From Rotaria socialis (Eukaryota > Rotifera > Eurotatoria > Philodinida > Philodinidae), in the NCBI GenBank assembly GCA_905331475.1, contig CAJNYU010001829.1:41470-105469 (forward strand): a DNA stretch of 64,000 nucleotides, in the 5' to 3' direction. Below are positions 1-12,346 of the stretch, piece by piece. A program made the translations under genes and the position numbers. The notes beneath the pieces were generated by a model. It saw only the letters and a list, made by a program, of their open reading frames with translations, made no database searches and was not told where the DNA came from. The number at the start of each line of letters is the position of its first letter. The stretch's first letter is position 1.

Positions 1-3000
1 TAAACGACTAAAATCAACATATGAATCTTTAAATGTCTCTTGACTCATTGATCTATTCAATTACTGTGTAGATTTAATTGATTAAGACTTATTTTGAAAT
101 TGGTAGCTATCGATGTTTCCAAGAAAATGTATACTTCAAAAATAAAAACTATATAACTCAATGAAAGGAAACCATCGAATTCCATCGAGAAAAGTCAATC
201 AGATTTTGTGTATCATATCTTTTTCATTAGATTTAGATTTGATTTTTTTTCCTTGTTAACTTACTCTTGTTTAACGATAAGGCCCGTATTTTGAACATTG
301 GCTTGTGATAAAATTGATGAAGTTGTTGTAGTATGTAAACCAGTTGATTCCATCATTTCTCTTGCTAAATTATTAATAATTTGTTTTGAATTATCATTAA
401 CATTCGTTGCCATAACAACAAGATTTGATGTAGGCGTTGCTAATGGTACTTGAGAATTTGTTGGATGATGAGATGATGTTGTTGTTGTTGTTGTTGTTAT
501 CATTGTTGTTTGATGAGATTGTATCACTTGTACAGTATTATTTCCATTTGATATTGATACATTTTGATTTGTTGCATTTGAATTATTAAGAAGATCAACA
601 GCTAAATAGAAGAAAAAAAATTCCAAGATAAAAATAGGCATTTCAACTTTTGTTTTACCGCACCTTGTAGTTCATTATGTGTTTCAGGATGTTCAATAAA
701 TTCAAGAAAATCTTCGATATCAGTGGGTCCACCTAGAAATATAAACAATTGAATGATTACTTTAATAATCAAGTGAATAATTTACATAGTGGTAACATAG
801 GATCTTGTGTTGTTTTTGAACTATTCATCATATATTCTACAAAATTACAAAATTCTTCATTATCCAAAATAGCTTCTAAAATAAAACCAAGGAAAACAGT
901 TATGCTAAACGTGAGAAAAATTTTCTTCAAACATACGCATATCAGTTTCATCATCAGTTGCCGTTATAACCGGTTGTGGTAGAGCATTTGATGGTGTTGG
1001 TACAGGTACAATCGGTTGTTGTCGTTGTTCTTCTTTAACAGCTAATGCTAATTTTGTTGCTTTTTTTATTAAAAACCGATTAACTGTATCATGATCTAAT
1101 TTAATTGTATATTCATTATTATTATTATTATTTATTGTTTGATCATGTAATTGTAATGGCACAATAGGAATATGATTTTGAGCCATAAGACGACTTTTTT
1201 CTGCAAGATCACTACCAAAAAATGCTTCCTGCATATCAGGTGGCATATATTCTTCGAGAACACTTTTCTTTTTCAATGGTCGACGATCACGTTTGCGTTT
1301 ATTTGTTGCTGAAGATTCATCATGAAGATTATCATCTTGAAGAGGATCGTTATTTAATGATGAAGCATCTTGACGACGACGTTGACCACGAATTTTTACG
1401 TGAAAACCGCCAATACCTAATTTTAGAAAATTAAGTTTTTAAAATATAAATAATATTTTCATTTTTGTTTTCTTACCTGTATAACCTTTCGCCGCTTTTG
1501 CAATCGGTACTGTAGCCGGTGTTTTCTTTGTTCCTTCATCATCACTTGTTCCACTTCCACCGCCAGTTGCACTGTTAACCATTGTATCATCATCATGTAT
1601 TGAACTAGAATTATTTCGTTTAACACCACCCATATAATAATTTGCTAAACCACCACGTTTTGATTTCGCATTCGTTGTTATACCTGCAGCAGCAGCTGCT
1701 TTTTTTGGTAATGGTTTAACACGAATAGCTTTCAATTGTGCTAAACCAGTGTCAGTTAGATAAACTCCTTCATCTAATTTAGTTGCTTTCGGTGTTGGTA
1801 ATTGTGGTTGAATTATAGTTGTTGCATTTGTTGCGACAACAAGTAATGGTGCTTGATCAGATGGCGATGAAGATTTTGGCGATGATGATGATGGTGGTGG
1901 TGGTGGAATTGTTTCATTTGTCGAAGATAATGCTGCTGTTGGTCGACACAGCGAACAAATAAAATCTCCTGTCGTTGATAATGTTGAATCTTCGGATAGG
2001 ATATGTTCGCATGAACCATGTAGCCAACGATCACATAATGTACATTGAACAATAAGTTCATCAGATCGATACGGTTTTGCACAAGCAGGACAATTAATAA
2101 GTGAATGACATGGAGCACATTCAGTATAGTTATTTTCCCATAAACAACATGAACCCGCTGGACCTGGGTTTGTTGAACCACATTTAACACAACGAACACA
2201 CCTAAATGTAGAAATAACAAAGTACAGTCATATTTTCTTATGGGAATTAAAGAACAAAAAAAACATTTTGTTTCTACACTTGAGGAAGAGTTTTACCTTC
2301 CTAATTAACTGAAGGCCTCCGAAGAATGCAGAATGAATCTACTATGCCTCATTAAAGGTAGAGAGCGATCTATCATTTCAGACTACTCTCCATAGGATAT
2401 GAGGTTAGACATAGGGTTCGAACCATGAACCTTTTATATGGGATGTCCTTAACAAATTAGATAAAATGTTGTACTCCTCATACCATTGACATTTCCAATT
2501 GCCTTTTGGCACTTGATCCAATGGTGGTTGAAGACAATATGTATGATAGGATATATCGCAATCATCACATAATAATAAACGAGATTCGTCTGTTGGTTTA
2601 CCACAACCTTCACATACAGTACAATCTAAACAACGCCACCCTTGTTTTAATATAACTTTTGATAACTAAAAATAAGAATTATCTTTTGATATTTTTATAA
2701 TTTAAATTACTATTTAATATACTTTATTTAATCCAGCACAATAGGAATGATATGATTGACCACATTGTGTACATGATATTAGACGTCCTTCCTCATCTAG
2801 ACCAAAACTTCCACAACTAACACACATGTCTTGCCTCAATGTATATAATTCATCGGATGAGCAAAGAACAGTAACAGCATGGTGTTCATCATCATCACGT
2901 TTAACAGCTCCAACTGTATATGAACTACCCGTACTACCACCACTTGTATTTAATAAATTCATTGGAGTAATTGATGGTTCATCCATATTCTATTGATTTT

Positions 3001-6000
3001 TTGTAAAAATAAAAACCGAGACAAAAAAAAAAGAATAAAATTACTGTTGATTGAATAGGAATTTCTTTTCGAATTTTCGGTGGACGACCACGACATCCGG
3101 TACCAGTTGTTGTACCTGTACGTGGTAGATTTGTACCTGTTATTGGATTAATAGTGATGGATGGTTGTGGCGAGGATGCGCGACGATGACCATTGTTTAA
3201 TGTCTAAATAACGAAGAAAAAAAAAACAGTACATAGAATTTTTATACGAAATAGAATGCAGAAAAATCATACTCGTCTAGCTCGTTTTTTACTGATTTCA
3301 CCTCCATATGAACGATTATCAAATAGGGGTTTTCCTTTGCCTGATTTTTGACTTGTTTGTGTACGTAACGATTTAATAGGTTGCTGTAATACTGGTTGTT
3401 CATCATATTCTTGTTTTATGGGTATATTGATTGCAGTTGTCATTGGTAAATCCATTGAATGTTCAGATGATTCATCTTTTATACTCGATAAAGATTCAAA
3501 TAAAAATGGAGTTTCTTGTTGACGAGTAGTGGTTGACGGTGCTGTCATTTCATTACTATCACCACCACCGGGTGTATATTCAAGAGATGATTGCTGACTA
3601 TAATCAATACTACGACGTTTACGAGTTGATATACCACTACTCGGAGAAACTGTTGGTGGATTCTAAATAAGGAATAATAATAATCATGTAGCTTATTTAG
3701 TAAGTATCTATAGATTGAATTGCTTGAATCAACTATGATCGAATCTATCGGAGCTGATTAGCAGTATTCATTGTTTTTCTGGCATTCTCATTTTCGAGGA
3801 GTTTTATTTTTGATAACTTCTTCGTTCAAGATTGTATCAACATATATTGACAAGAAGTGTTGTTGCCAAAGCTTAACACAATCATTAAGAGATGCACATA
3901 TATATATAAGACCTGCTCGTTTTCGTTTGTCGTATGACTTATGGAATCAGAAATACATCTCTACGGCTCAGCATATAGGCATGCTAATGTTTAGGGAACT
4001 TTCCTTTAATGTGTAATGTAGCAATGTGTGAAACCAAGATTTTATGCTGTCAATCTAGAGCCTACTGATTCACAGTTTTTGGGTGTTCTATCTAAAAGAA
4101 TTTGTTATTAATTTATTTGTTGATATTACTTGCTCTATAACTAGCTATTCTTTTGTTTCTGAGAAACTATACACCAATTGATAACAAATAAAAAAATTAT
4201 CTGAAAACTTACATTTGATTTTTGTGATTTACTAAGTAATCTATTCATTTTTGAGTTTGCCGATGAACGATAAATTTCTTTACCATCATCATCATCATCA
4301 TCATCATCGTCCTCATCATTAGCTTCGTCCATGGGTAACGTTGTTATCGATGAAACAGAACATGATCTGCACAAATATGCTGTATCATCATCGTAATAAT
4401 CATCATTCATTGAGTGACATGTTGAATGAACACGCATTTGACATTGATGACATTGACGAATATTTTGTTTAGCTAAAATTTCATTTTGACATAATGAACA
4501 AATAGATTTCGATGATGATGAATTTTTATTTTCCAATGATAAACAACTTGAACAACTCCAACCATCTTTTGGTATCGATTGATTACGTAAGCAAAATGTA
4601 TGATAACCTTTATCACATACATTACACATAATCATTTCCGCATCATCACCTGATTGTCGGCACGTTTGACAAATTTTACAATCCGGACAACGCCAACCAG
4701 TGCGTACAACACGATTCGATTCAAGCATAAGACATTCAGCATGATAATGTTTATCACAATTCGTACAAAACAATTGTCCACGAACATCGCCAGGCTCTGA
4801 ACATGCTTCACATGATGATTCAGAACCAACTAATTAAGAAAAAAAAATAGTTTGACGAAGAAAAAAAACCAGAAGAATATTAGCTTACATATTGGAACAA
4901 CTGAATCCAAATGTTGTGGACAAATAAATGTCAATTGTGAATGAGAAAAAAAACAGCCGGACGATTGTGCACACGATAAATGAAATTTTAATGAACAAGA
5001 TTCATTTCGGCAAGAAAGTGAAGCTCCATAACGATCACATATTGTACATTTCTAAGCATATTAAAAATTTAATATTATAAATAAGACTATGAATAATCCG
5101 ACTGTTTGATTACGCTTTTTTCTCAAAATTTTATATTACCTATTAAATAGATCTAATAGAATGAGCTTCACATTGCTGAATCTCTCAAGCAAAGTTCAAT
5201 GTAACTGTCTACCTTGACAAATCCCCGAGAGAAGTCTTCTAATTGATAGATTGTCAATGTTTTATCCAGCGGGAGGGCAAGGGACATTTTGCCCTCCCGA
5301 GAAAAATGAAATAAATAATTAACTTTTATATAACTTACAAAACAGAGATCTTTCGAACGTATCAGTATGATAGACTCGATATTACTCATGGTAGTTAGCC
5401 TCTTAAAAAACTTTTACCTGCCCTCTTGGCACCTGAATTTGCCCTCCCGGAGTGAAAAATCTAGATAAAACACTGTAGATTGCTTTTGAGTCAAGGTAGC
5501 ATGCATTTTATATATATCGCTGACGAAATAGTTCAGACCTTGAATTTATTCCAGTGAAAACTATGCTTTCTGTATGTTTTTCTTTTAGAAAAGATGCTTT
5601 TCGATTTGAATCAATCAATCATTAATGAAAAAAAAAATGTTTCAATATTAAGATACAGCTTTTATTTTTCGAGCGATATGATACTTAAATTTTACGCTTG
5701 AAGTAAATCGAAAGACATCAAATTTTGAAGTGAAAATTCGAAAAAGATTTGACCCAATAAATATATCAGTTTTCATTTCATAATCATATCAATTAGTGTA
5801 TTTTTCCATCTCATAAGAAACTTATTTATCTTTTCCATTACCCATCAAAAAAGTTTCATTTTCATTTTTAAAGAAATATATTATTGTATAGCTTATATAT
5901 TGATGGGATTCCAAAATAAACTTCTCGTGCTGTGTCACTCTAACATATAAATAAACAGAACAAGCAAAGATAAATCTTGTCATCTGCAATGAATTTCGAC

Positions 6001-6624
6001 ATCGCTCGACAGATCCTTCTGCCTAATGTAGTATATGAGAACAAGCAGTAGATCATAATCATTACAATACAAATCAAGGATTTTTTTTTCGTTTTTTTAA
6101 TCTCTGGTGAGATTCGATAAAGCATGAAAAATTCAAATGCCTGTTGGGTTTTCATTAGAAATACCAAAAACAAATAGAAAATAATTTATAGTAATTCACC
6201 TGTTTAATTGCATTAGTAATAGCCGTTCGAATAAGATCGTAATCATTTATTTTTCCTTCATTGTCTAGTGACCACTTGACACATCTCTCATGTACCCAAA
6301 AATTTCCGTTTAAAATAACATCGGATGATAATTGAAAGCCAATATTAAATAATTCGGAATCCACGGGAACAATAATTTTCCCAGTTTCTAATATAAAATT
6401 ATTTCTTTTATCGTTTGGTATATCTCTGTAGAAAGAAAAAGCAATATAGCAATCTTTATTGAAGATCTCTATTTAATTTACTCAAGTGTCCGAGTTGTAG
6501 ACGTAACGATTGATTGGGATTCATCCGACGAAGAACGAATTAAAATTAAATCGCCTTGACCAAGACTACAGGATGATGGACAATTACAAAATAAACAAAT
6601 TGGAATATTAGTTAAAGAAGTCAT
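1..6624 (-). CDS. KMT2C/KMT2D-like PHD-finger protein, N-terminal part (partial, continues beyond the left edge)
   Basis: Likely the N-terminal half of a MLL3/MLL4-type H3K4 methyltransferase, a nuclear COMPASS-like chromatin regulator. The start is the ATG at 6622-6624. Exons read from splice signals: 6624-6482, 6425-6200, 5051-4889, 4829-4213, 3662-3273, 3203-3045, 2989-2723, 2665-2484, 2201-1477, 1416-937, about 875-793, about 733-662, 601-265, then about 9 leftward. Domains in order: an extended PHD spread over the first three exons (WVHERC; FHLSCAQ); PHD2-PHD4 in 4829-4213 (FCTNCDKHYHAECL; CDKGYHTFCL), then an acidic Asp run; an AT-hook-like GRPPK near 3090; PHD5; PHD6 (CDDCDISYHTYCL); PHD7 (LIVQCTLCDRWLHGSC). 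The stretches GVYLTDTGLAQLK and LQEAFFG-like DMQEAFFG match the vertebrate KMT2C/D region after the PHD cluster. The catalytic SET end would lie outside the window, so methyltransferase activity is inferred from family only. A 1.15-kb intron (6199-5052) carries an inverted repeat. Confidence 0.86.
5209..5499. repeat. Inverted repeat (foldback) inside a KMT2-like intron
   Basis: The left end CTACCTTGAC (5209-5218) is matched in reverse complement by GTCAAGGTAG at 5490-5499. Further in, TGTTTTATCCAGCGGGAGGGCAA on the left pairs with TTGCCCTCCCGGAGT...GATAAAACA on the right. The arms are imperfect. No coding potential or clear target-site duplication is visible. It is probably a short non-autonomous element that settled in the intron. 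Confidence 0.5.
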
Positions 6625-7916
6625 CGCAGGTTGAAAACACAAACAAACAAAAATAGCAAATTATAGTAAATGACAATTATATGAATTAGTGGTGGTTAAT
6701 TAAATATGTCTTCATTCCCACCCTATTAAAAACAAAATTAAGATTTAGAAGAGAAAAATTCGTTTTGTTTAAATGTAACTTACACTGTTCATTTGAGCCT
6801 CATTTTTCTTTCATTTGAAAAACAAGATACCAAAAGAAAACTATTGAATGAAGATGGGACAATATCTAGAAGAGTCGATAGAGAAAGTCATTCAACCATG
6901 CAATTAATTCGAAGTATGAAGAGATTCACTTAAGAAAACAAAGAAAGAACAGCGGCGGCCATTTTCCGACGTCTATCCTTTTCTCCAGAACCGAACGGAG
7001 GAGAGCAACTACAACGACCAATGGTCAATCAGATTCTACCAATGACAGGTTACGTATTTACAGATGTCGCAAACTGTCGATATTGTACATATTTTCTTAT
7101 CGACAATAGAACACACGGAAATCATCGTACAAAGAAAACAACAAAATGAAGAACCGTTTAAGTTAAATGAATTTCTTAGTTTATTTCAATATGATATTGT
7201 CTCAGTTATTTTTAATTGCTGTAGCATGCGAAAAATTATATATATGTATTGATTCTAAAGAAGATCTTCTGAGCTACTGGTGTAGCTTAGCAATGAACTT
7301 TCAAAAAATTTTGTTTGGATGAAAATCTTATTTAAGATTGATCTCATTCATTCATTTTCAAATTGAGTTTAAAATATGATCAATTTTTACTGATAAATCA
7401 TTTGGATTTCACACGATGTATTCTCATTAACCGAAAGAATATGTATATAAGTCTAGTAAAAAGTTGAAAATGAGTTGAAGCAGACATTTCATACTTCTAG
7501 AAACATGTTCTTCCGTTAATGAAGATTGTATGTTTGTCTCTGCTAGTGAACCATTTATTAATGAAATATATCATTCATACAATGTAGGCATGTTAAACAT
7601 GCTTTATTTACGGTAATGAAAGAACGCAACACTTACTAGAAGAACAGTTGATCTTCAAAATATAATAATATTTTAAAATTTTGTATAAAATGTTTCTTAT
7701 TCATAAGTAAGGCAAGTTTCTATTGTCTTTCGGTCGTACTTTTTACAGCGTAATTGATCTATGATAAACGTAAAAAATCAAGAAGTATGTTTTAGCAATG
7801 GTTTCGCGCGAGTTTACATATGAGGGAAATGTTTTGCAGAGACATTTGTTTTATTAGAGTAGAAAATAACATTTATTATTAAAAATGATAGGAAACTTAT
7901 TTGATTTTATAAAAAA
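6625..7916. other. Intergenic, upstream flank of the KMT2-like gene
   Basis: AT-rich DNA with no recognisable gene. A short open frame at 7064-7252 (+) has no family signature. The part near 6650-7050 probably holds the promoter of the KMT2-like gene. Confidence 0.6.
6955..6967. promoter_or_regulatory. YY1-like motif upstream of the KMT2-like gene
   Basis: GCGGCCATTTTCC lies about 330 bp upstream of the presumed start codon, in an otherwise AT-rich flank. It matches the GCCATNTT core bound by YY1 in animals, which is typical of promoters of housekeeping chromatin genes. Function here is inference from position and motif only. Confidence 0.25.
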
Positions 7917-10771
7917 TTATTGATTTGTGTTTGTAAAATATTTTCGAAATCCATTGATACTCATATGAGAAAATTGTGCAGATATATCACGTCCATGATC
8001 TTTGAAGATTTTCTTTTGGCTTCTCTTGATGACCTCCATTTGTTGTGATATCACCGGATATGCTAATATTTCGCCAATACAATTATAAATATAATCAATA
8101 TCGATTTGTTCGGGATCATCTTGTTGCACTTCATTCAAGACTACTACATACTTCTTTTTCAATTCGTGCAAAGACTTGCATAATTTAATATTGAACGTAC
8201 TCATTGGATTTACAGAATATAAATTTTCTTCTTCTTTGATAAAAAATTGCAACCAAGATAGAAAAAGATTTTCAGATACGTTACTTGTGTGCAATAAAAA
8301 TTGGATGAATATAATGCTTGCGTACAACAAACGATCTTTCAGGTTTTCTGTTTCTGAATGAAAGCATTTACCTTGTAGATCACTTTTCTGATATTCTAGC
8401 GTGTAAAAGATAGGAAAATGTTGATCGGAAGCACCAGCACATGTAGTACATTTATTCGATGTACTATATTGATGAATAGAATTGATTCTTCAATCATGAT
8501 GGAGTATTTCCTGGCTTGTAAAATGTTGCTCTTGTATTAGTGAAACAAAAGATTATGCTCTTTTGTGCTTTAGAGCCAAGAAAATAAAAAAATTGCATAA
8601 AACGTAATCGAAAAAAATTATGAAGACGAGCAGTATTCGTTTTTAATAGGAAAAAAATAGCACAGAGATGTGGAAGATGATTAATATATTGCAATATATG
8701 TTCAATATTTCTATTTATCTTGTCCCAATCCTCGAGTGTCTCCAATATCGGGTGTATCAATAAGACGTATTTTTAACTTATTGTCGACATCAAATACATA
8801 CGATTGACAATATATTCCGTAACTGAATGACCTAAACTATTGTGATTTTCATTTTAATTGAATTGACCAAAATTGATTAGACGTTCTTCAAATCTATCAC
8901 CAATGTTAAGCATAAACGAAACATGAATAAGAACGATAGGTTGACCATTTCTAGCATCGTAGAGTGAATGGAAAACGAAATAGTTCATCAATGCATTGAT
9001 AAGTGTCAATTTATCAACATCCGTTTCACCTATTAGTAAAATATTGATTTTATTCGATTCGGTTGACGATAAAGATTTTCTTATTGATGGTTCCAATATC
9101 TTCATATGACTTGGTTTACATGAACAGTAGGAGAAATCAGCGAATACAAGCTGTAATAATGACAATGGTGCTTCATACTTCTTGAATAAATGTCGACAAA
9201 GTATATCATCCTAACCCAAGCAGACAAACTTTTAGGAAAACGCGTTTACACACTCAATCGGGAACCACGATTGTGAGTCATTAACGCTCAGTAACGGAAC
9301 GCAAGAAACGCTTTTCTTACGCGGAATTCTCACTTTCAGAGCGTGAAAACGGGTAAAAACTCCAAAATCTGAGCGTTTAAATGCACAGTTATTCAATAAC
9401 TTAAAAACTAATTCGTTTAAACGCGCAGAGTTGGAGTTTTCACGCTCTGAAAGTGAGAATTCTGCGTAAAAAACGCGTTTCTTGCGTTTCGTTACTGAGC
9501 GTTAATGACTCACAATCGCGGTTCCCCATTGAGTGTGTAAACGCGTTTTTCCAAAAGTTTGTCTGCTTGGGAAGTTGGAGATTTTTCCATTAGTTCTTTA
9601 GAAGACGAAAAAAGACAATATTTTAAGTTACTTTTTCATGATCGAAAAATATAATTTTTTCTTCGAAAGCTGATTGTTTATCCTGTTTACATTCAAGATT
9701 GACTACATTACAATATCCCATGGAATAATCAGTTTTTTATTTATCGATTAAAATAATTTTCGACAGTGGTTTCATTACTGTATTATGAAAAAATTCTAAC
9801 GCACTGATCATTGAGTTGATTTTTTCACTGTTTTATTCATAATCAGATACAGTTAGTTTAACATTATCTCGACGATGTCCACCAACTTTGATTGCTAAGA
9901 TTTGTTGAACTTTCGTTTAGTTCGCTTTAATTTAAATAGTCTTCTATGTAATTTATCTATAGGAATTTTGACTTGTTGCGAAAATGCGTGATATCTTTTA
10001 ACATAAAATAATTGTTCGATAGTTTTAAACTTCTCATTTAATGGGACTATTTTCTGTTCTATGTTGTATAGGATCAATGGACCTATTACATAATATATTT
10101 TTTGAATAAATGAATTCTCATTAATATTTGTAAAAACAGTTCGTTTTTATACAATTAATTTTTCGTTCGTCTTGTTTTGAGAGAAAATTTCTTTAAAAAG
10201 TTGTGAAATACTTGCAAAGATATTCTAGAATAGAATCAATATCATTCTCGTACTCAACATTAGTGAGTTCTAGAGCTATGAGAAAGTCAATTTCTTTTTT
10301 TTTTACACTTGTTATAATGTAAGTAACGATATTGTTCGACAATGAAGCAGGAAGAGTATTTCTTATACGTTGAATATCACCGATTAAATATCCCTATTGT
10401 TCAATATGTTGATAATCAATAGATCGTGTCGTAGAATCAGTAGATAATGTATGATTACTTAACATACGTATTCCTGCTTTGAATCGAACCATATCTAAAG
10501 CAATACTTACTCTCAAATCATCTTCAATACCGATCATCTTCATTAAATTTGTATGAGTCAAATTATACACTTTTCTAAGTTTGATGAAAGGTTTTTCTGT
10601 GAAATACTTTCTGCAAAAGAACCCTTCATCTACGGATAAATTTGTTTGAAGATTATCTGTGCGAGTAGCGTATAATGATCCTACAATGCCATCGGTATTC
10701 AAACCGTAGCGTCCTGGAACGCATCCTTCTCGCAACTTTGAAGCACAACAAAATGTATAACCTTGAGACAT
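7917..10771 (-). pseudogene. Decayed multi-exon GTPase-domain gene (AIG1/stonustoxin-like architecture), interrupted by a foldback element
   Basis: Homologous blocks lie in order on the minus strand but are separated by stops and frame changes. The first, from the ATG at 10769-10771 to about 10394, has GRYGLNTDGIVGSLYATRTD, resembling the conserved N-terminal GSLYD-type region of the large verrucotoxin/stonustoxin-like family that is amplified in bdelloids. A second block lies at 10077-9895. A G-domain starts near 9080 (NILLIGETDVDKLTLINAL), where the expected Walker A GETGVGKST has lost the Gly-Lys-Ser pattern (GETDVDKLT). A further G-domain block is at 8760-8494 (ILQYINHLPHLCAIFFLLK; IIFCFTNTRATFY). 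A C-terminal helical block at 8330-7917 ends at a normal stop. In-frame stops follow residue 125 of the first block and occur near 9895, 8854 and 8494. The element at 9215-9571 splits the gene just before the G-domain. The degenerate P-loop plus stops argue it is dead. The intact family may bind GTP and act in membranes or defence; that is family knowledge, not shown here. Confidence 0.72.
9215..9571. mobile_element. Palindromic foldback element, CCCAAGCAGAC ends, AA target duplication
   Basis: A 357-bp almost perfect palindrome. The left end CCCAAGCAGACAAACTTTT is mirrored by AAAAGTTTGTCTGCTTGGG at 9553-9571, and pairing continues inward for about 150 bp per arm. Flanks are AA (9213-9214) and AA (9572-9573) in direct orientation, consistent with a 2-bp target-site duplication. 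The interior is dense in ACGC/GCGT words, several in the palindrome AACGCGTT. It has no coding capacity. It lies inside the decayed GTPase gene. Confidence 0.85.
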
Positions 10772-12346
10772 GTTTTTTTTATTGAAGAAGTTACAACCAT
10801 ATAATTTTGTAGAATAAATGAAAAAGAAAAGTTTTACTTTTAATGATGATCTGCTGGGAAAGTTGAATGGAAAAAATGATAATTGAGATTTGCAAGAATC
10901 TGTAAAAATAAAATTTATACGTTCACTAATACGTTGTTGTGTGTCTTTTTCAAAGCAAAACTAGTTAAGTTATTATATAGCACATAGAAATCTCAAGAGA
11001 AAATTTGAATAACTTCAAACATGTAGAAAAACTTTTCTTCATCTTTCATTGACAAACAGAATGAACTCAATAATTGAAAAGCCGAGTAAAAGATAGTTCA
11101 AAAACGAATAACTTAAACGATATGCAGAAACCACTTGTTCCTATTGCCAATATGTAATAGCTAAAGCGCGTGAGCCAACTACTTTTCTTTATTCACGTGT
11201 CTGCTGGTCTCGTTGTTGGCTTCTATAGTTATGATTTATTATTGACTGTTTTAAGATTATTCAAATAAGGTGTAGCAATATTCGTGAAAAGAAACTGGTC
11301 GTAAAGAAACGAAAAAAGAACAAACGTTAACAATCATAATTTGAAGGAGAGAAATGTTTTCCTTAAAACAAAAAAAGTACAGAACAATATTTTTTTAGCT
11401 TGCACATTTTGCATCATCTGGTGAAAGCGCTTGATATACGAAAAAAACTTGAATGTATCGTACAATAAAATCGTGTAAATCTAATGGTAAAATGCTATAG
11501 GGATGCATTTATGTGTTAATTCTCCATAGGAGCTTCCAATATAATATAATACTTTGTATATACTCTCAATATATCCTATACAATATAGTTGAGATTATCT
11601 TATTTTGAATATAAAAGAAAATAACATTTGCTGCCATATGCCCAGCTACTTCGCATGTTTGTGTATGATAGAATCATGCTAGAGACAACTACTTAATGGT
11701 GATGCTACAATAGTAACAGGAGAGAGACAGCATGTTATCTCATTTCTTTTATTGAAGAATATAAATGAATTTTTAGCGTCTTTGAACAGCACCCTTTAAC
11801 ATTCATACAGTTATATTAGGATGATTGTTAGGTTTTTTTCTTTCTCTTTTCGTTTATTGGTACGAATATTTCTAAAATTCGATGTATCCATTAATTCACT
11901 TTTTGAGTGTAGAGATTTTTTACGGTAATTATTTTTCTTTTCGCATCGACACAAATGTGAACCTAGATATTGATATTGTCTGTTATGTGACTAAGATAAG
12001 GATATGCTATAGAAATATTATAATACATACGCCTCAACTCTCGCGTGCTCGTCCCTGTTCAATATCTTATTGCTAAGTTCTATGTTCTTTTTTTAAATAT
12101 GTTAATGAAAAAAATAGAACGATGTTTTCATTGGTAGTAAAATAATCATACCGAAAATCACAAACACTTGTTTCCGTAGAGATAGAAAGAAATATCACTA
12201 AACAATTAGTGACAGACGACAAAAACTGATCAGCTGCATTGGACTACAGTCAGATTTGTTAGATTCCTTTCAATTTGTTCTCTGACAAAATTCATACAGT
12301 AATAGTACATGATAATCATATTCAACAGAATAAAAGCAATGATTTT
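10772..12346. other. Intergenic region without recognisable gene
   Basis: AT-rich DNA between the GTPase pseudogene and the TPR gene. The open frame at 11882-12076 (+) has no family features. Nothing else is supportable. Confidence 0.6.

Noticed and set aside
2395-2450. GGGTTCGAACC inside a KMT2-like intron, resembling a tRNA B-box or T-arm.
   Set aside because: No A-box at the expected distance and no cloverleaf could be drawn; at most a SINE remnant.
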